Below are positions 46,881 to 55,632 of a DNA stretch of 64,000 bases, one piece after another; the first letter of the stretch is position 1, and every line of letters starts with the position of its first letter. Origin of the DNA: Zhihengliuella alba (GTDB lineage Bacteria > Actinomycetota > Actinomycetes > Actinomycetales > Micrococcaceae). The notes beneath the pieces were generated by a model. That model saw only the letters and a program-made list of their open reading frames with translations, did no database searches and had not been told where the DNA came from. Position numbers and translations under genes: made by a program. The stretch spans positions 558,001-622,000 of the forward strand of contig NZ_BAABCJ010000002.1 in assembly GCF_039538765.1 (NCBI RefSeq). The letters are read 5' to 3'.

Positions 46881-48362
46881 CTACTGGAGGGTCGCCGTCA
46901 GGCGGCAGACGTTGTCGAGCCAGCGGGCAGCGGGCTTGCGCGCGTTCCACTCCTCTAGCGTGAGCTCCTTGGACTCGAGCCGGTACTCGTCCTGGACCCG
47001 GTTGACCTCCTCGACGGCCTCGGCCCCGAGGAGCATGACCGACACCTCGCGGTTGAGGGAGAAGGAGCGCATGTCCATGTTCGAGGATCCGAAGACCGCC
47101 ACCGTGTCGTCGACCGTGAAGCACTTGGTGTGCAGGACGGCCGGCTGACCGTACCGGAAGATCCGGACCCCGGCCCTGAGCAGCTGCGAGTAGTAGGACT
47201 GCTGCGCGTGGTGCACCAGGAACTGGTCGCCGCGCTCGGAGACGAACAGCTCCACCCGGACCCCGCGCTGCGCCGCCGTCGTGATCGCGTAGAGCAGCGA
47301 ATCGTCCGGCACGAAGTACGGACTCGTGATCGTCAGGCGCTCCAGTGCTCCGTAGACGAGCGCGTTGAAGAGCCGGAGGTTGTTCTCTGACTCGAATCCG
47401 GGGCCGCTGGGGACGATCTGGGCGCGCATGTCGCCGCGGCTCGGCTGAAGACCTCCGGAGACCACGTCGGCGAGGAGATCGTCGTCGGTCTCCTGATACC
47501 AGTCGGTCGCGAAGACGATGTCGAGGCCGGTGACGATTGGCCCCTCGGCCCGCGCCATGATGTCGGTCCAGGCGCGCCCGATGCGGTGCGCCGCCTCCCG
47601 CTTGTAGCCCGGCTCGATCAGGTTCTGGCTGCCGGTGAAGGCGACCTCGCCGTCGACGATGACGAGCTTGCGGTGGTTGCGCAGATCGGGGCGGCGCCAC
47701 CGCCACTTGCGCACCGAGATGGGCAGCATCGCGCGCCACTCGATGCCGGCGTCGGTGAGCCGCTTCTTGAGCTTCTGGTATCCGTCGACGCGGAGCGTGC
47801 CCAGATGGTCGAAGAGGACCCGGACGTTCACGCCTCGGTCGACGGCGCGTTCGAGGGCCTCAAGGAACGGGGAGACGTACTCCGAGTCGTCGCCGATAAT
47901 GTAGAACTGCACGTGGACGTACTTCTCGGCGCGCTCGATCTCGCCGGTCATGGCGAGGATGGAACGCTTGTAGTCCGTGATGAAGTCGAACCGGTTGCCG
48001 CTGTGCATCGGAAAGGCTCCGAGCTGGCGGTTGAGGAAGACCACCGATTCGATCCACTCCGGCGCGTCGCCGGTGACGTCCTCGCTCTCGAGGTGCTGCG
48101 TCGACTCGAGGACGCGGCGGTTGACCTGGACCTGCTTCTGCGTGCGACGGTCCGAGAGCTTGAAGTTCCCGAAGAGCAGGAAGAGGGCCAAGCCGAGGGC
48201 GGGGATGAAGAAGATTGCCAGCAGCCAAGCCATCGCGGTGGTGGGACGGCGGTTCCCGGGCACGATGCCGAGCATCAGGACTCGGACCACGACGTCGAAC
48301 GCCCACGCCAGGGCCAGCAACCAGACGGGTATGTCGTTCAGGAGCGACACTGCGTCGACCAC
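46881..48362 (-). CDS. cls: Cardiolipin synthase (phospholipase D family)
   Basis: A 493-residue membrane enzyme that condenses phosphatidylglycerol to cardiolipin. Two N-terminal helices (about 8-65) are followed by two HKD motifs, NHRKLVIVDGEVAFTGSQN and LHTKCFTVDDTVAVFGSSN, both intact. GTG 48362 was chosen because AGGAGGAAGG lies directly before it, whereas the ATG at 48389 would put that ribosome site inside the coding region. It is convergent with pabB and divergent from the pabC-like gene, so it separates two folate-precursor genes. Confidence 0.92.
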   Translation of the reverse strand: MVDAVSLLNDIPVWLLALAWAFDVVVRVLMLGIVPGNRRPTTAMAWLLAIFFIPALGLALFLLFGNFKLSDRRTQKQVQVNRRVLESTQHLESEDVTGDAPEWIESVVFLNRQLGAFPMHSGNRFDFITDYKRSILAMTGEIERAEKYVHVQFYIIGDDSEYVSPFLEALERAVDRGVNVRVLFDHLGTLRVDGYQKLKKRLTDAGIEWRAMLPISVRKWRWRRPDLRNHRKLVIVDGEVAFTGSQNLIEPGYKREAAHRIGRAWTDIMARAEGPIVTGLDIVFATDWYQETDDDLLADVVSGGLQPSRGDMRAQIVPSGPGFESENNLRLFNALVYGALERLTITSPYFVPDDSLLYAITTAAQRGVRVELFVSERGDQFLVHHAQQSYYSQLLRAGVRIFRYGQPAVLHTKCFTVDDTVAVFGSSNMDMRSFSLNREVSVMLLGAEAVEEVNRVQDEYRLESKELTLEEWNARKPAARWLDNVCRLTATLQ

Positions 48363-48514
48363 GTTCCACCTTCCTCCTCGGCCGCGCAAATCGCCCGTTC
48401 GGGCGTCAGCCGTGCCGATCTCTGCGCGACGACGCGCGGCAACGGGTCCAGCCTAGTCGGGCATGAAAGCGTGCGGCGCCCGGCCCGTCGCGCCGAGGCG
48501 ATTCGCGCGGCAAG

Positions 48515-48520
48515 TAATCT
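48515..48520 (+). promoter_or_regulatory. Leaderless -10 box of the pabC-like gene
   Basis: TAATCT, 7 bases, then ATG 48528. Confidence 0.52.
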
Positions 48521-48527
48521 GGTGCCC

Positions 48528-49436
48528 ATGACTGTCTTGGTGTTCATCGACCCCTCCGCTCCCGCCGGTCGCGTGGCCGACGCCTCGGCGCCCCAGCTCT
48601 CCGTGCTGGATCAGGGCGTCACCCGGGGCGACGGCGTCTTCGAGTCGGCGCTGTACAAGGGCGGCGCGGTCCGGAAACTGGACATGCATCTGGCGCGACT
48701 GCAGTCATCGGCCCAGCTGTCGGATCTGGAGGTCCCTGCCGAGGACGCCTGGCGTGCCGCCGTGGCCACGGCAGTAGCGCAGTACGACGACGAGGCTCGC
48801 CGCAGCGCCTCCGCCGCCGACGCGCCGGGCGGGGAGGCCGAGGCGGTCGTGAAGCTGATCGCCACGCGCGGCTCGGAGGGCTCCGGGCACGGAACGTCGT
48901 GGGTCACGGTCTCGCCGGCCCCGGCTCTCGGGCGCAAGCAGCGCGAGTCCGGCGTGCGTGTGCTGTTCCTGGACCGCGGCTACGACTCGACGGTTGCGGA
49001 GCGTGCGCCGTGGCTGCTGATGGGCGCGAAGACGCTGTCCTACGCCGTCAATATGGCGGCCCTGCGCTACGCCCGTAGCAACGGTGCGGACGATGTCATC
49101 TTCACGTCCAGCGACGGGCGGGTGCTCGAGGGGCCGACGTCGACGGTGCTGCTCGCGACCCGCGACGGAGACGAGAAGCGACTCATCACGCCAACGCTGC
49201 GGACCGGGATCCTTCCGGGGACCACTCAGGGCGCGCTCTTCGATCAGGCTGAGGAGGCGGGCTGGAAGCTCGGCTACGGCCCGGTCGTCCCGCAGGACCT
49301 GCTCGAGGCGGACGCCGTGTGGCTGGTCTCCAGCGTCCGGTTGCTGACACCGGTGACCTCCATCGACGGTGAGGCGATCTCCACGGATGGCGAGCTCACG
49401 GCCGAGCTGTCGGGGTTGATCGAGGCCATCGAGTAG
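48528..49436 (+). CDS. pabC: Class IV aminotransferase, probable aminodeoxychorismate lyase
   Basis: A 302-residue fold-type IV PLP enzyme. The PLP lysine is in LMGAKTLSYAVNMAALRYA, the cofactor-binding region in VLEGPTSTVLL, and the phosphate-binding TGILPGTTQGAL follows. PabC releases pyruvate from aminodeoxychorismate to give p-aminobenzoate, and the nearby pabB supports this, but branched-chain or D-amino-acid aminotransferase activity cannot be excluded from motifs. It converges on the PKD-like gene with a 3-base gap. Confidence 0.8.
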   Translation: MTVLVFIDPSAPAGRVADASAPQLSVLDQGVTRGDGVFESALYKGGAVRKLDMHLARLQSSAQLSDLEVPAEDAWRAAVATAVAQYDDEARRSASAADAPGGEAEAVVKLIATRGSEGSGHGTSWVTVSPAPALGRKQRESGVRVLFLDRGYDSTVAERAPWLLMGAKTLSYAVNMAALRYARSNGADDVIFTSSDGRVLEGPTSTVLLATRDGDEKRLITPTLRTGILPGTTQGALFDQAEEAGWKLGYGPVVPQDLLEADAVWLVSSVRLLTPVTSIDGEAISTDGELTAELSGLIEAIE

Positions 49437-49439
49437 TCC

Positions 49440-50441
49440 CTACTTCTCCCAGGGCGGCGTGGTGAGCCAGGGCGACCGGCAGGCCCACCCATCCGGGTTG
49501 TCCACGCAATCCTCGGCGACGTTGCGGGTGACCGTCTCCCAGATGCTGGCACCACGCGGATCCGAGGGAACAACGGCCACACCGGAGACCGGAAGCCACG
49601 GCGAACCGTTGTAGCGGAACTGGCCCGTGTACACGGTCTCGAGACCGATGTCGTAGTTTCCAGTCTCCTCGTAGACCACGCTCGTCGGCGTCGAGAACTC
49701 GTACGGATCCGCATCGTCGGGCCGCGGACTGCCGGCCTCGGCCACAGTGCGCGTCCGACCATCCCCATACGACCACCGATACTCGATCGGAGTCGCACGC
49801 ACTTCCACCTCGGTACCGAGAATAGTCGTCGTCAAGGTCTGCGCCTCACTATCGGCCCATACATTCACGTGATGCCCGACCAGCGCGACACCCCACCCCT
49901 CGACCTCATCCTGAAAATTGATTTGCGATCCGGCCAGCGGCAGAGAACGGAATTCTCGGTTCGTAAGAATAATGGGTTGCGACGCTTGCTCTGCAACATC
50001 GGCCCTATCCTGCTCTTGAGCGCTCAGGCACCGTCTAGTGTTAGTCGTGACCCTCTCTCCGCTACCCGGGGGAAAGACATAGCGTAAAAAGAGACGCTCC
50101 TCCTCCCCGCAAAGTGACCGAGTTGCCTCGATGCAAGTCTGATCTAAAGACGAACCGGCATCATCTAAACAGTAGGGAAGCCAAATCTCACGCACTTTTG
50201 GTGACTCCTGGCCGCTTTCCTCAACGATTTCACCACTAGCGTCAGAGCCACTGCCCTGATCGCCACCGCTCGAACCTTGGCCAGTGGTCGGCGAGGTCAC
50301 CCAAGCATTGAGCTTGCTTCCCTCTGCCTCTGCACTCGCAGAGGGCGGAGCCGGGGTGGACGCTGCAGCTGGACTCACGGTTAGGAGAGTCCCGATGAGA
50401 CTCATCGCGATCATTCTCCAGACCTGGAGGGAATTCGTCAC
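49440..50441 (-). CDS. Secreted PKD-like domain protein of unknown function
   Basis: A 333-residue exported protein. GTG 50441 starts within the stop of the upstream gene (GTGA overlap), followed by a signal peptide (VWRMIAMSLIGTLLTVSPAA) and a Ser/Gly/Pro-rich linker. The C-terminal half has a PKD-like block: EYRWSYGDGRTRTV, SVVYEETGNYDIGLETVYTG and WLPVSGVAVVPS. Cys pairs (CIEATRSLC, DCVDNPDGWAC) suggest disulfides. GC is markedly lower than the surroundings, especially near 49900-50440. I cannot assign a function; PKD domains mediate surface contacts in other proteins. Confidence 0.75.
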   Translation of the reverse strand: MTNSLQVWRMIAMSLIGTLLTVSPAAASTPAPPSASAEAEGSKLNAWVTSPTTGQGSSGGDQGSGSDASGEIVEESGQESPKVREIWLPYCLDDAGSSLDQTCIEATRSLCGEEERLFLRYVFPPGSGERVTTNTRRCLSAQEQDRADVAEQASQPIILTNREFRSLPLAGSQINFQDEVEGWGVALVGHHVNVWADSEAQTLTTTILGTEVEVRATPIEYRWSYGDGRTRTVAEAGSPRPDDADPYEFSTPTSVVYEETGNYDIGLETVYTGQFRYNGSPWLPVSGVAVVPSDPRGASIWETVTRNVAEDCVDNPDGWACRSPWLTTPPWEK

Positions 50442-51067
50442 TGAATCATTTCTATGCTCGTAGCCACCCAACCCGAAGCATCGCTATACACGGCTTTAAA
50501 TTCAAAGGCCGCGTCGAATACTTGAAAATCTGTGTCATCCTCAGTGACAGGCCCATCCGACGAATAGGCCTTCCCTGGGTTCTGCGCGATTTTTATAACA
50601 GAGTGGATGGAGCCGTCTTGATCTTTCTTGAACGGTGTATAAAAATCGCCCACATCCATTGCGCCTCCGACAATCCACTGGTTCTTCGACGAAACGTCAT
50701 CGATCATCTTGATCGTCATTTCACAGTGACGACAGTCCTCGCCCGACAGCGGAGGCAGAATTGATGTATCTCCGGTTTCCAGGGCATAATCGCGCGCCTC
50801 GAACCAGTAGTTGACGAACGCTTCGTAACCTTCGGCCGTGAACTCCTTGGCCTCCTCCGGCATCACCGGGGGCTCAATGTTCTCAGCGGGCGACGTGGAA
50901 GTGGCCGGCTTCGGGGTGGGAGAGGCGCTGGTCTCGGGGGCCGTAGAGGTGGTCGGCGCTGCTTCGGTGGGCTCCGTCGTCGTACCGTCAGAGTCCGTGC
51001 AACCGCTCAGCACCAGGGCCGCGGACACCGCCGCGACGCCCAGAACGCCAGACCTCTTCAACCGCAT
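50438..51067 (-). CDS. DUF6318-like lipoprotein
   Basis: A 209-residue lipoprotein. A signal peptide ends in the lipobox LVLSGC (Cys near residue 23), then a Thr/Pro/Ser linker. The folded part begins FTAEGYEAFVNYWFEARDYA and has the GEDCRHCEMTIKMIDDV motif with a C-x-x-C pair, as in the DUF6318 family of Micrococcaceae. ATG 51067 follows GAGGGG; the GTG at 51094 has no usable ribosome site. The folded part has low GC (about 45-53 percent in two lines). It is coupled to the PKD-like gene. Confidence 0.78.
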   Translation of the reverse strand: MRLKRSGVLGVAAVSAALVLSGCTDSDGTTTEPTEAAPTTSTAPETSASPTPKPATSTSPAENIEPPVMPEEAKEFTAEGYEAFVNYWFEARDYALETGDTSILPPLSGEDCRHCEMTIKMIDDVSSKNQWIVGGAMDVGDFYTPFKKDQDGSIHSVIKIAQNPGKAYSSDGPVTEDDTDFQVFDAAFEFKAVYSDASGWVATSIEMIQ

Positions 51068-51226
51068 GAATCTACCCCTCGTGATGTGCTTCACTCCCCC
51101 AGCGCCACACGAGCCTAACCTCCGCGACGGGCGACCGCCGAGTTTTCCACAGCGAATGACATAACTTTGATGACACAGCAGGGGCGCCGGAGATGCCCTC
51201 CGACGCCCCTCCAGCAGCCGACGAGA

Positions 51227-53935
51227 CTACGATGCCCAGACGACGTTCCACGTCCCCAGCCCCACGGCCGCCCCCACCGTCACGACGCCGAGCAGGAGCC
51301 CACCGAGGACCACCACCGCGTCCCTGCCGGTGAAGACCGACTCGTGCGCCCAGGTCCGCTCCGGCCCGCCGAATCCCTTCGCCTCCATGCTGACGGCGAG
51401 CCGCGAGGCACGGCGGATCGCCTGCACGATCAGCCCGAAAGCCTGCCCACCGTTCGCCTTCGCCCGCTGCCAGGGACTGCCGTTGGAGCCGACGCCACGC
51501 GCCCGGCGGGCCATGCCGAGCACCTGCCATTCCTCGGCCAGCAGTCCCACCAGACGCATCGCCGCGAGCGCACCCAGGACGAACCGATGCGGCAGACGCG
51601 CCTTCTGCGCCAGCCCGGTCGCCAGATCGGTAGGATCGGTGCTCGCCACGATCAGCACCGCCGGCAGCGCGACCGCGAAGATGCGCAGCCCCGTCGCCAG
51701 GCCGCCGGCGACGGACCCCGTCGAGATGCTGTACCAGCCGACCTCGAACAGGATCTCCCCCGTCTTCTCCCCGACCAGGGCCGTTCCCCACGCGGCGAAG
51801 ACGGCCGCGATGATGAGCGGCCAGGTTCGCCGCAGGAAATCGCGGATACGCACACCGCTCAGCGGGAGCATCGCGAGCGTCGCCGCAACCACGATCGCCG
51901 CGCTCACGAAGTCCATCGAGACCACCAGCGGGATCGTCACGAAGGCCAGGGCCACGAGCTTCGCCAGCGGGTTCGTCCGGCCCAGGTAGCTCGTCGCGGC
52001 GCCGGTGCTCGGCTCCAGACTCAGGCGACTCGGCCGGCTCGGCCGGCTGCTCCTCCCCGGCTGGTGCGCGCCCGCGGCCTCACCGGGATGCTCTCCGCGC
52101 GGCTCGCCCACGGCGCGGACCGCGCCGTCCGCAGCGGCGGCCTTGACGGCCTCGCTCCCGTCCGGCGTCGCCCGCCGCGCGAGATCCCGGACGTCCACCT
52201 GCTCGGCTCCGATGGCGGCCGCGAAGTGCTCGTCGTGCGTCACGGCGATGATCGCGGTCCCCGCCCGCCGCTCCGCCAGCATCAGCTCGGCGAGCTCCCG
52301 CCACGTGTTGGCGTCCTGCCCGAATGTCGGCTCGTCCAGGACCAGCACGCGCGGCCGCGTGGCGAGGACCGCTGCGACGGACAGTCGCCGCTTCTCCCCG
52401 CCGGACAGCGTGAAGGGGTTCGCCTCGGCCAGTTCGGACAGGCGGAGCCGGGCCAGCAGCCGGTCCGTCCGCTCGGCGATCTCGTGCTCGGAGAACAGTC
52501 GTTCGCCGTCGTCGTCGCGTGCGTGCCGCTGCCCGTACTCGAGCTCCTCGCGTACGGTCGTCGTGACGAACTGGTGCTCCGGCTCCTGGAACACCGAACC
52601 GATCCGGCTCACCAGATCCGCTGCCCGCCAGCTGTACGGCCGCCGCGGCAGCCGGCCGCCCGCTCTCGCATACTCGTAGTCGCCGGCGAACTCCGGCAGG
52701 AGCCCGCCGAGCGTCAGGGCGAGGGTGGACTTCCCGACGCCGTTCGGGCCGGTGATACAGAGCGCGCGGCCGGCCGTGAGGTCGAGGTCGACGCCCGCCA
52801 GCGTCGGGGTGTCGCCGCGCTTGGCGGCCCCGCGGCCGACCGCCAGACCGCGGGCCGTCGCGATCGACGCCCCGACCGCCCCAGACGAACCAGACGGGCC
52901 GGAGGTCCCTGCGGCCTCGCCACCGGTCTCCCCGCCGGCCCGGACCGCGGCCCTGCCGGTCCCGGCGTGCGCCTGCGGCGACACCTCCGGAACGTACCCG
53001 GGCACCCAGACGCCGGCGTCGATGAGCCGCTCGCGCATCGGCCCCGGACCGAACAGCTCACGCGGCGTCCCGGACGCCAGGACCCCGCCGGCCGGCTCCA
53101 GGACCAGCACCCGGTCCACGTGCGGTGCCCAGGCGCCGAGCCGGTGCTCGACGATGAACGCCGTCGCCCCGGTCCGCTCGAGGACACGCACGACGGCGTC
53201 GCGCACCTCCTCGACCCCGTCCGGGTCGAGGTTGGCCGTGGGCTCGTCGAGCAGCAGCAGCGAGGGGCGCATCGCCAGGATCCCGGCGAGCGCCAGACGC
53301 TGCTTCTGGCCGCCGGAGAGCGAGCTCGTCGGGTGGTCGAGCGGGAGATCGCCGAGTCCGACGGCGTCGAGCGCCTCGCGGACGCGCGGCCAGATCTCCT
53401 CGCGCGGCACGGCGAGGTTCTCGGCGCCGAACGCGACGTCGTCGCCCACCTTGGACTGGACCACCTGCGTCTCCGGGTCCTGCTGCATCAGGCCGGTCGT
53501 GGCAGCGCCGGTCACGGCTGCTCCGGCCACGCCGGTCCCTGAGCCGAGCTCTGAGCCGTTCCCGGTCGCGCGGACCGGAGCCCCGCCGACGGCCAGGGAG
53601 CCGGTCGACTCGGCCTCGTCGTCGTCCGCGTGGAGCACCCCCGCGAGGGCGTGCAGCAGCGTCGACTTGCCGGCCCCGGACGGCCCGACGAGCAGGACCC
53701 GCTCGCCCGGCGCGACCCGGAAGTCGACGCCGGCGAGCGCGGGCCGCTCCCGGCCCGCATGCCGCCAGCCCCAGTCGGACGCGACGACCTCGGCGCCCGC
53801 GGTCCCGTCCCGGTGCGGCGCGCCACCGAACTGTGGAGCATCCCCGCACTGGCTCGCGATCCTTCCGTCCGCGTCCTCGCGTCCGTCCTCTGTACTGAGC
53901 CTCTGCGGGCTCGTCACTTCTGGACTCATCGCCAT
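51227..53935 (-). CDS. ECF transporter: two ATPases fused to transmembrane T component (YkoD-YkoC fusion)
   Basis: A 902-residue fusion. The first ATPase (about 45-330) has GPSGAGKST, SSLSGGQKQRLALAGIL and LLLLDEPTANLD; the second (about 365-600) has GPNGVGKST, TLSGGEKRRLSVAAVL and VLVLDEPTFGQD. A linker leads to an EcfT-type permease (about 645-902) with five or so helices and the coupling motifs MARRARG and MEAKGF. In Bacillus, YkoD and YkoC are separate proteins. It starts 3 bases after ykoE, so this is the energy unit for that thiamine-type S component. Confidence 0.92.
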   Translation of the reverse strand: MAMSPEVTSPQRLSTEDGREDADGRIASQCGDAPQFGGAPHRDGTAGAEVVASDWGWRHAGRERPALAGVDFRVAPGERVLLVGPSGAGKSTLLHALAGVLHADDDEAESTGSLAVGGAPVRATGNGSELGSGTGVAGAAVTGAATTGLMQQDPETQVVQSKVGDDVAFGAENLAVPREEIWPRVREALDAVGLGDLPLDHPTSSLSGGQKQRLALAGILAMRPSLLLLDEPTANLDPDGVEEVRDAVVRVLERTGATAFIVEHRLGAWAPHVDRVLVLEPAGGVLASGTPRELFGPGPMRERLIDAGVWVPGYVPEVSPQAHAGTGRAAVRAGGETGGEAAGTSGPSGSSGAVGASIATARGLAVGRGAAKRGDTPTLAGVDLDLTAGRALCITGPNGVGKSTLALTLGGLLPEFAGDYEYARAGGRLPRRPYSWRAADLVSRIGSVFQEPEHQFVTTTVREELEYGQRHARDDDGERLFSEHEIAERTDRLLARLRLSELAEANPFTLSGGEKRRLSVAAVLATRPRVLVLDEPTFGQDANTWRELAELMLAERRAGTAIIAVTHDEHFAAAIGAEQVDVRDLARRATPDGSEAVKAAAADGAVRAVGEPRGEHPGEAAGAHQPGRSSRPSRPSRLSLEPSTGAATSYLGRTNPLAKLVALAFVTIPLVVSMDFVSAAIVVAATLAMLPLSGVRIRDFLRRTWPLIIAAVFAAWGTALVGEKTGEILFEVGWYSISTGSVAGGLATGLRIFAVALPAVLIVASTDPTDLATGLAQKARLPHRFVLGALAAMRLVGLLAEEWQVLGMARRARGVGSNGSPWQRAKANGGQAFGLIVQAIRRASRLAVSMEAKGFGGPERTWAHESVFTGRDAVVVLGGLLLGVVTVGAAVGLGTWNVVWAS

Positions 53936-53938
53936 GCC

Positions 53939-54574
53939 CTAGCCGGCGACCGGTTCCTGCGCCGCCCTCCGCGAGGCCAGCGAGGAGAGCGCCCCCGTCC
54001 GGGCGATCGCGCGGGTGGCGATCCAGGAGAGGAGCCCGGCGATCAGGAGGCCGGAGAGCACGGCGAAGCCCATGTGGGCGAACTTCATCGGCAGCGTGTA
54101 CATCGGGTACCAGTTGGAGATGAAGAGGTCGTTGACCGTGCCGAAGACGGCCATGCCCGCTCCGGCCACCATCGCCGCGGGCAGCCCCCAGCGGCGGTAG
54201 CGCAGGGAGGCGAACACGGCCTCGGCCCCGAGTCCCTGCAGCAGCCCGGACATCAGGACGGTCAAGCCCCACTGGGAGCCCATGAAGGCGGAGATGACGG
54301 CGGCGAGCAGCTCGCAGTACAGGGCCGCGCCGGGCTTGCGGATGATCAGCGCGCCGAGCACGCCGGGGAACAGCCACATGCCCATGACGATGCCGGACGA
54401 CGGCGGGAACGCCGCCCACAGGAAGTCGAGCCCTGCGTAGGACATGTTCCAGGCCCAGAAGATCACGCCGGAGACGACGGCGATGACGGACGCCACCACG
54501 ATGTCGACGACGCGCCACGCGGCCTTGGGCGCCTTGGCGGCGGGCCCGGCCGTGGAATTGATCGGTGTTGCCAT
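53939..54574 (-). CDS. ykoE: Thiamine-type ECF transporter S component YkoE
   Basis: A 211-residue membrane protein with about six helices that binds thiamine or its HMP precursor for import. The VVDIVVASVIAVVSGVIFWAWN start, FPPSSGIVMGMWLFPGVLGA and GLTVLMSGLLQGLGAEAVFA blocks match the YkoE family. ATG 54574 follows AAGGAGG at 6 bases. A TPP riboswitch directly upstream confirms the vitamin B1 link. First gene of a two-gene operon with the YkoD-YkoC fusion. Confidence 0.92.
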   Translation of the reverse strand: MATPINSTAGPAAKAPKAAWRVVDIVVASVIAVVSGVIFWAWNMSYAGLDFLWAAFPPSSGIVMGMWLFPGVLGALIIRKPGAALYCELLAAVISAFMGSQWGLTVLMSGLLQGLGAEAVFASLRYRRWGLPAAMVAGAGMAVFGTVNDLFISNWYPMYTLPMKFAHMGFAVLSGLLIAGLLSWIATRAIARTGALSSLASRRAAQEPVAG

Positions 54575-54580
54575 GTTCTT

Positions 54581-54600
54581 CCTCCTTGAGGTCAAGGAGG
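54581..54600 (-). promoter_or_regulatory. Hairpin sequestering the ykoE ribosome binding site
   Basis: On the minus strand CCTCCTTGA-CC-TCAAGGAGG is a perfect 9-bp dyad whose right arm is the AAGGAGG ribosome site of ykoE. It fits a riboswitch that blocks translation. A second hairpin, GGGTGCC/GGCACCC (54604-54621), lies between it and the aptamer. Confidence 0.7.
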
Positions 54601-54627
54601 GGAGGGTGCCGCTGGGCACCCCAAGAG

Positions 54628-54746
54628 CTCGACTCCCTTCGCCGGTACTAGCCGGAGCAGGTTCGAGGGTCTGCGTCTGTGCGCACTCTCAGCGTTCTGC
54701 CGTCGGCCGGTCTCCCGGCGCTGACGACGGCGAACGCTCCCCTGTC
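54628..54746 (-). promoter_or_regulatory. TPP riboswitch (THI element)
   Basis: Read on the minus strand the element has ACAGGGGAGC at the 5' side, the core CTGAGAGTGCG, ACCCTCGAACCTG, CCGGCTAGTACCGGCGAAGGGA and a closing stem, all conserved TPP aptamer blocks in the right order. It precedes ykoE and should lower importer expression when thiamine pyrophosphate is plentiful. Confidence 0.93.
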
Positions 54747-54830
54747 GTATCTGGTGAGGCTAAGTTTAGCGCCGCGTTATGCTGAGTTGGTAATCGCAGG
54801 TCGCCAGCAAGAGATACGGGAGTCGCCCGC

Positions 54831-55100
54831 ATGAAACTGATCCTGAAAGCGCTCGGCGCGTTGGTGTCCGTCGCAGCCGGCATCGCCGGTTCCAAGCTCC
54901 TCGACGGGCTCTGGCGCAAGGCCACGGGGCAGCCCGCACCTCGCCCCGGCGACAAGGAGGCCGTGGCCGAGGCCTCGTTGCGCCAGGCGCTCGGCTTCGC
55001 CATCGCGTCGTCGGTGGTCACTGCGGTGATCCAGGTCCTCACCAAGCGCGGGACCGACGGTGCCATCGCGTACCTGCGCCGCACCGCGGACGAGGTCTGA
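54831..55100 (+). CDS. DUF4235 family small membrane protein
   Basis: An 89-residue protein of the DUF4235 family with two hydrophobic segments (LILKALGALVSVAAGIAG and LGFAIASSVVTAVIQVL) and the family pattern LLDGLWRKATGQPAP between them. GGGAG precedes the ATG at 9 bases, and TATGCT near 54778 is a possible -10. Function unknown. It converges on mnhG. Confidence 0.85.
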   Translation: MKLILKALGALVSVAAGIAGSKLLDGLWRKATGQPAPRPGDKEAVAEASLRQALGFAIASSVVTAVIQVLTKRGTDGAIAYLRRTADEV

Positions 55101-55149
55101 GACCTTCCTCCCGGCGGGGCCCACGAGCCCCCGGCGCCTCCCGGTGCCG

Positions 55150-55632
55150 TTAGCGCGGTCGACTGTCGTCGGCCGCGCTTTCGCGTTCCGGGCCGGACTC
55201 CCGGTCGTCCGGCGCGGCCTGGTCGTGCAGCGCGCCCCCGTGGTGATGCGCGGCCCGGTCGCGTTCCCGCCCGGCGGCGTGCTCGACGACGTCGCCGAGG
55301 TCGTCGTTGACGAGCATCGAGCGGCGGAGGTGCTTGGTGCGATACCCCGCCCGGCCGACCATGTGGGCGCTGACCGGCGCGGTGACCAGCTGCAGCAGCC
55401 ACGCCAGGACCAGCACCGGCACGGCGCTCCACGATCCGATCTGGAGGGCGACGGCGGCCAGCATCAGGAGCAGCCCGAGGACCTGCGGCTTCGTCGCCGC
55501 ATGCATGCGGGACATGAGGTCGGGGAAGCGCAGCATGCCGACGGCCGCGGCGAGCGACATGAGGGCTCCGACGACGAGGAAGACCGCCGTCGTCGCGTCG
55601 CGGAGGGTGACCCAGAGGCTGGCGTCGGGCAT
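55150..55632 (-). CDS. mnhG: Mrp-type Na+(monovalent cation)/H+ antiporter subunit G
   Basis: A 160-residue membrane subunit with three helices. Blocks include FLVVGALMSLAAAVGMLRFPDLMSRMHAATKPQ, quoted here in part: RFPDLMSRMHAATKPQ is diagnostic for MrpG/PhaG. The C-terminal 60 residues are a charged His/Glu/Arg tail longer than usual. ATG 55632 shares one base with the mnhF stop. Last gene of the operon. Confidence 0.9.
   Translation of the reverse strand: MPDASLWVTLRDATTAVFLVVGALMSLAAAVGMLRFPDLMSRMHAATKPQVLGLLLMLAAVALQIGSWSAVPVLVLAWLLQLVTAPVSAHMVGRAGYRTKHLRRSMLVNDDLGDVVEHAAGRERDRAAHHHGGALHDQAAPDDRESGPERESAADDSRPR

Noticed and set aside
48450..48455. A TAGGCT box upstream of cls read as its promoter.
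   Set aside because: It is about 88 bases from the start and has no -35 at a fitting distance; too weak to list.
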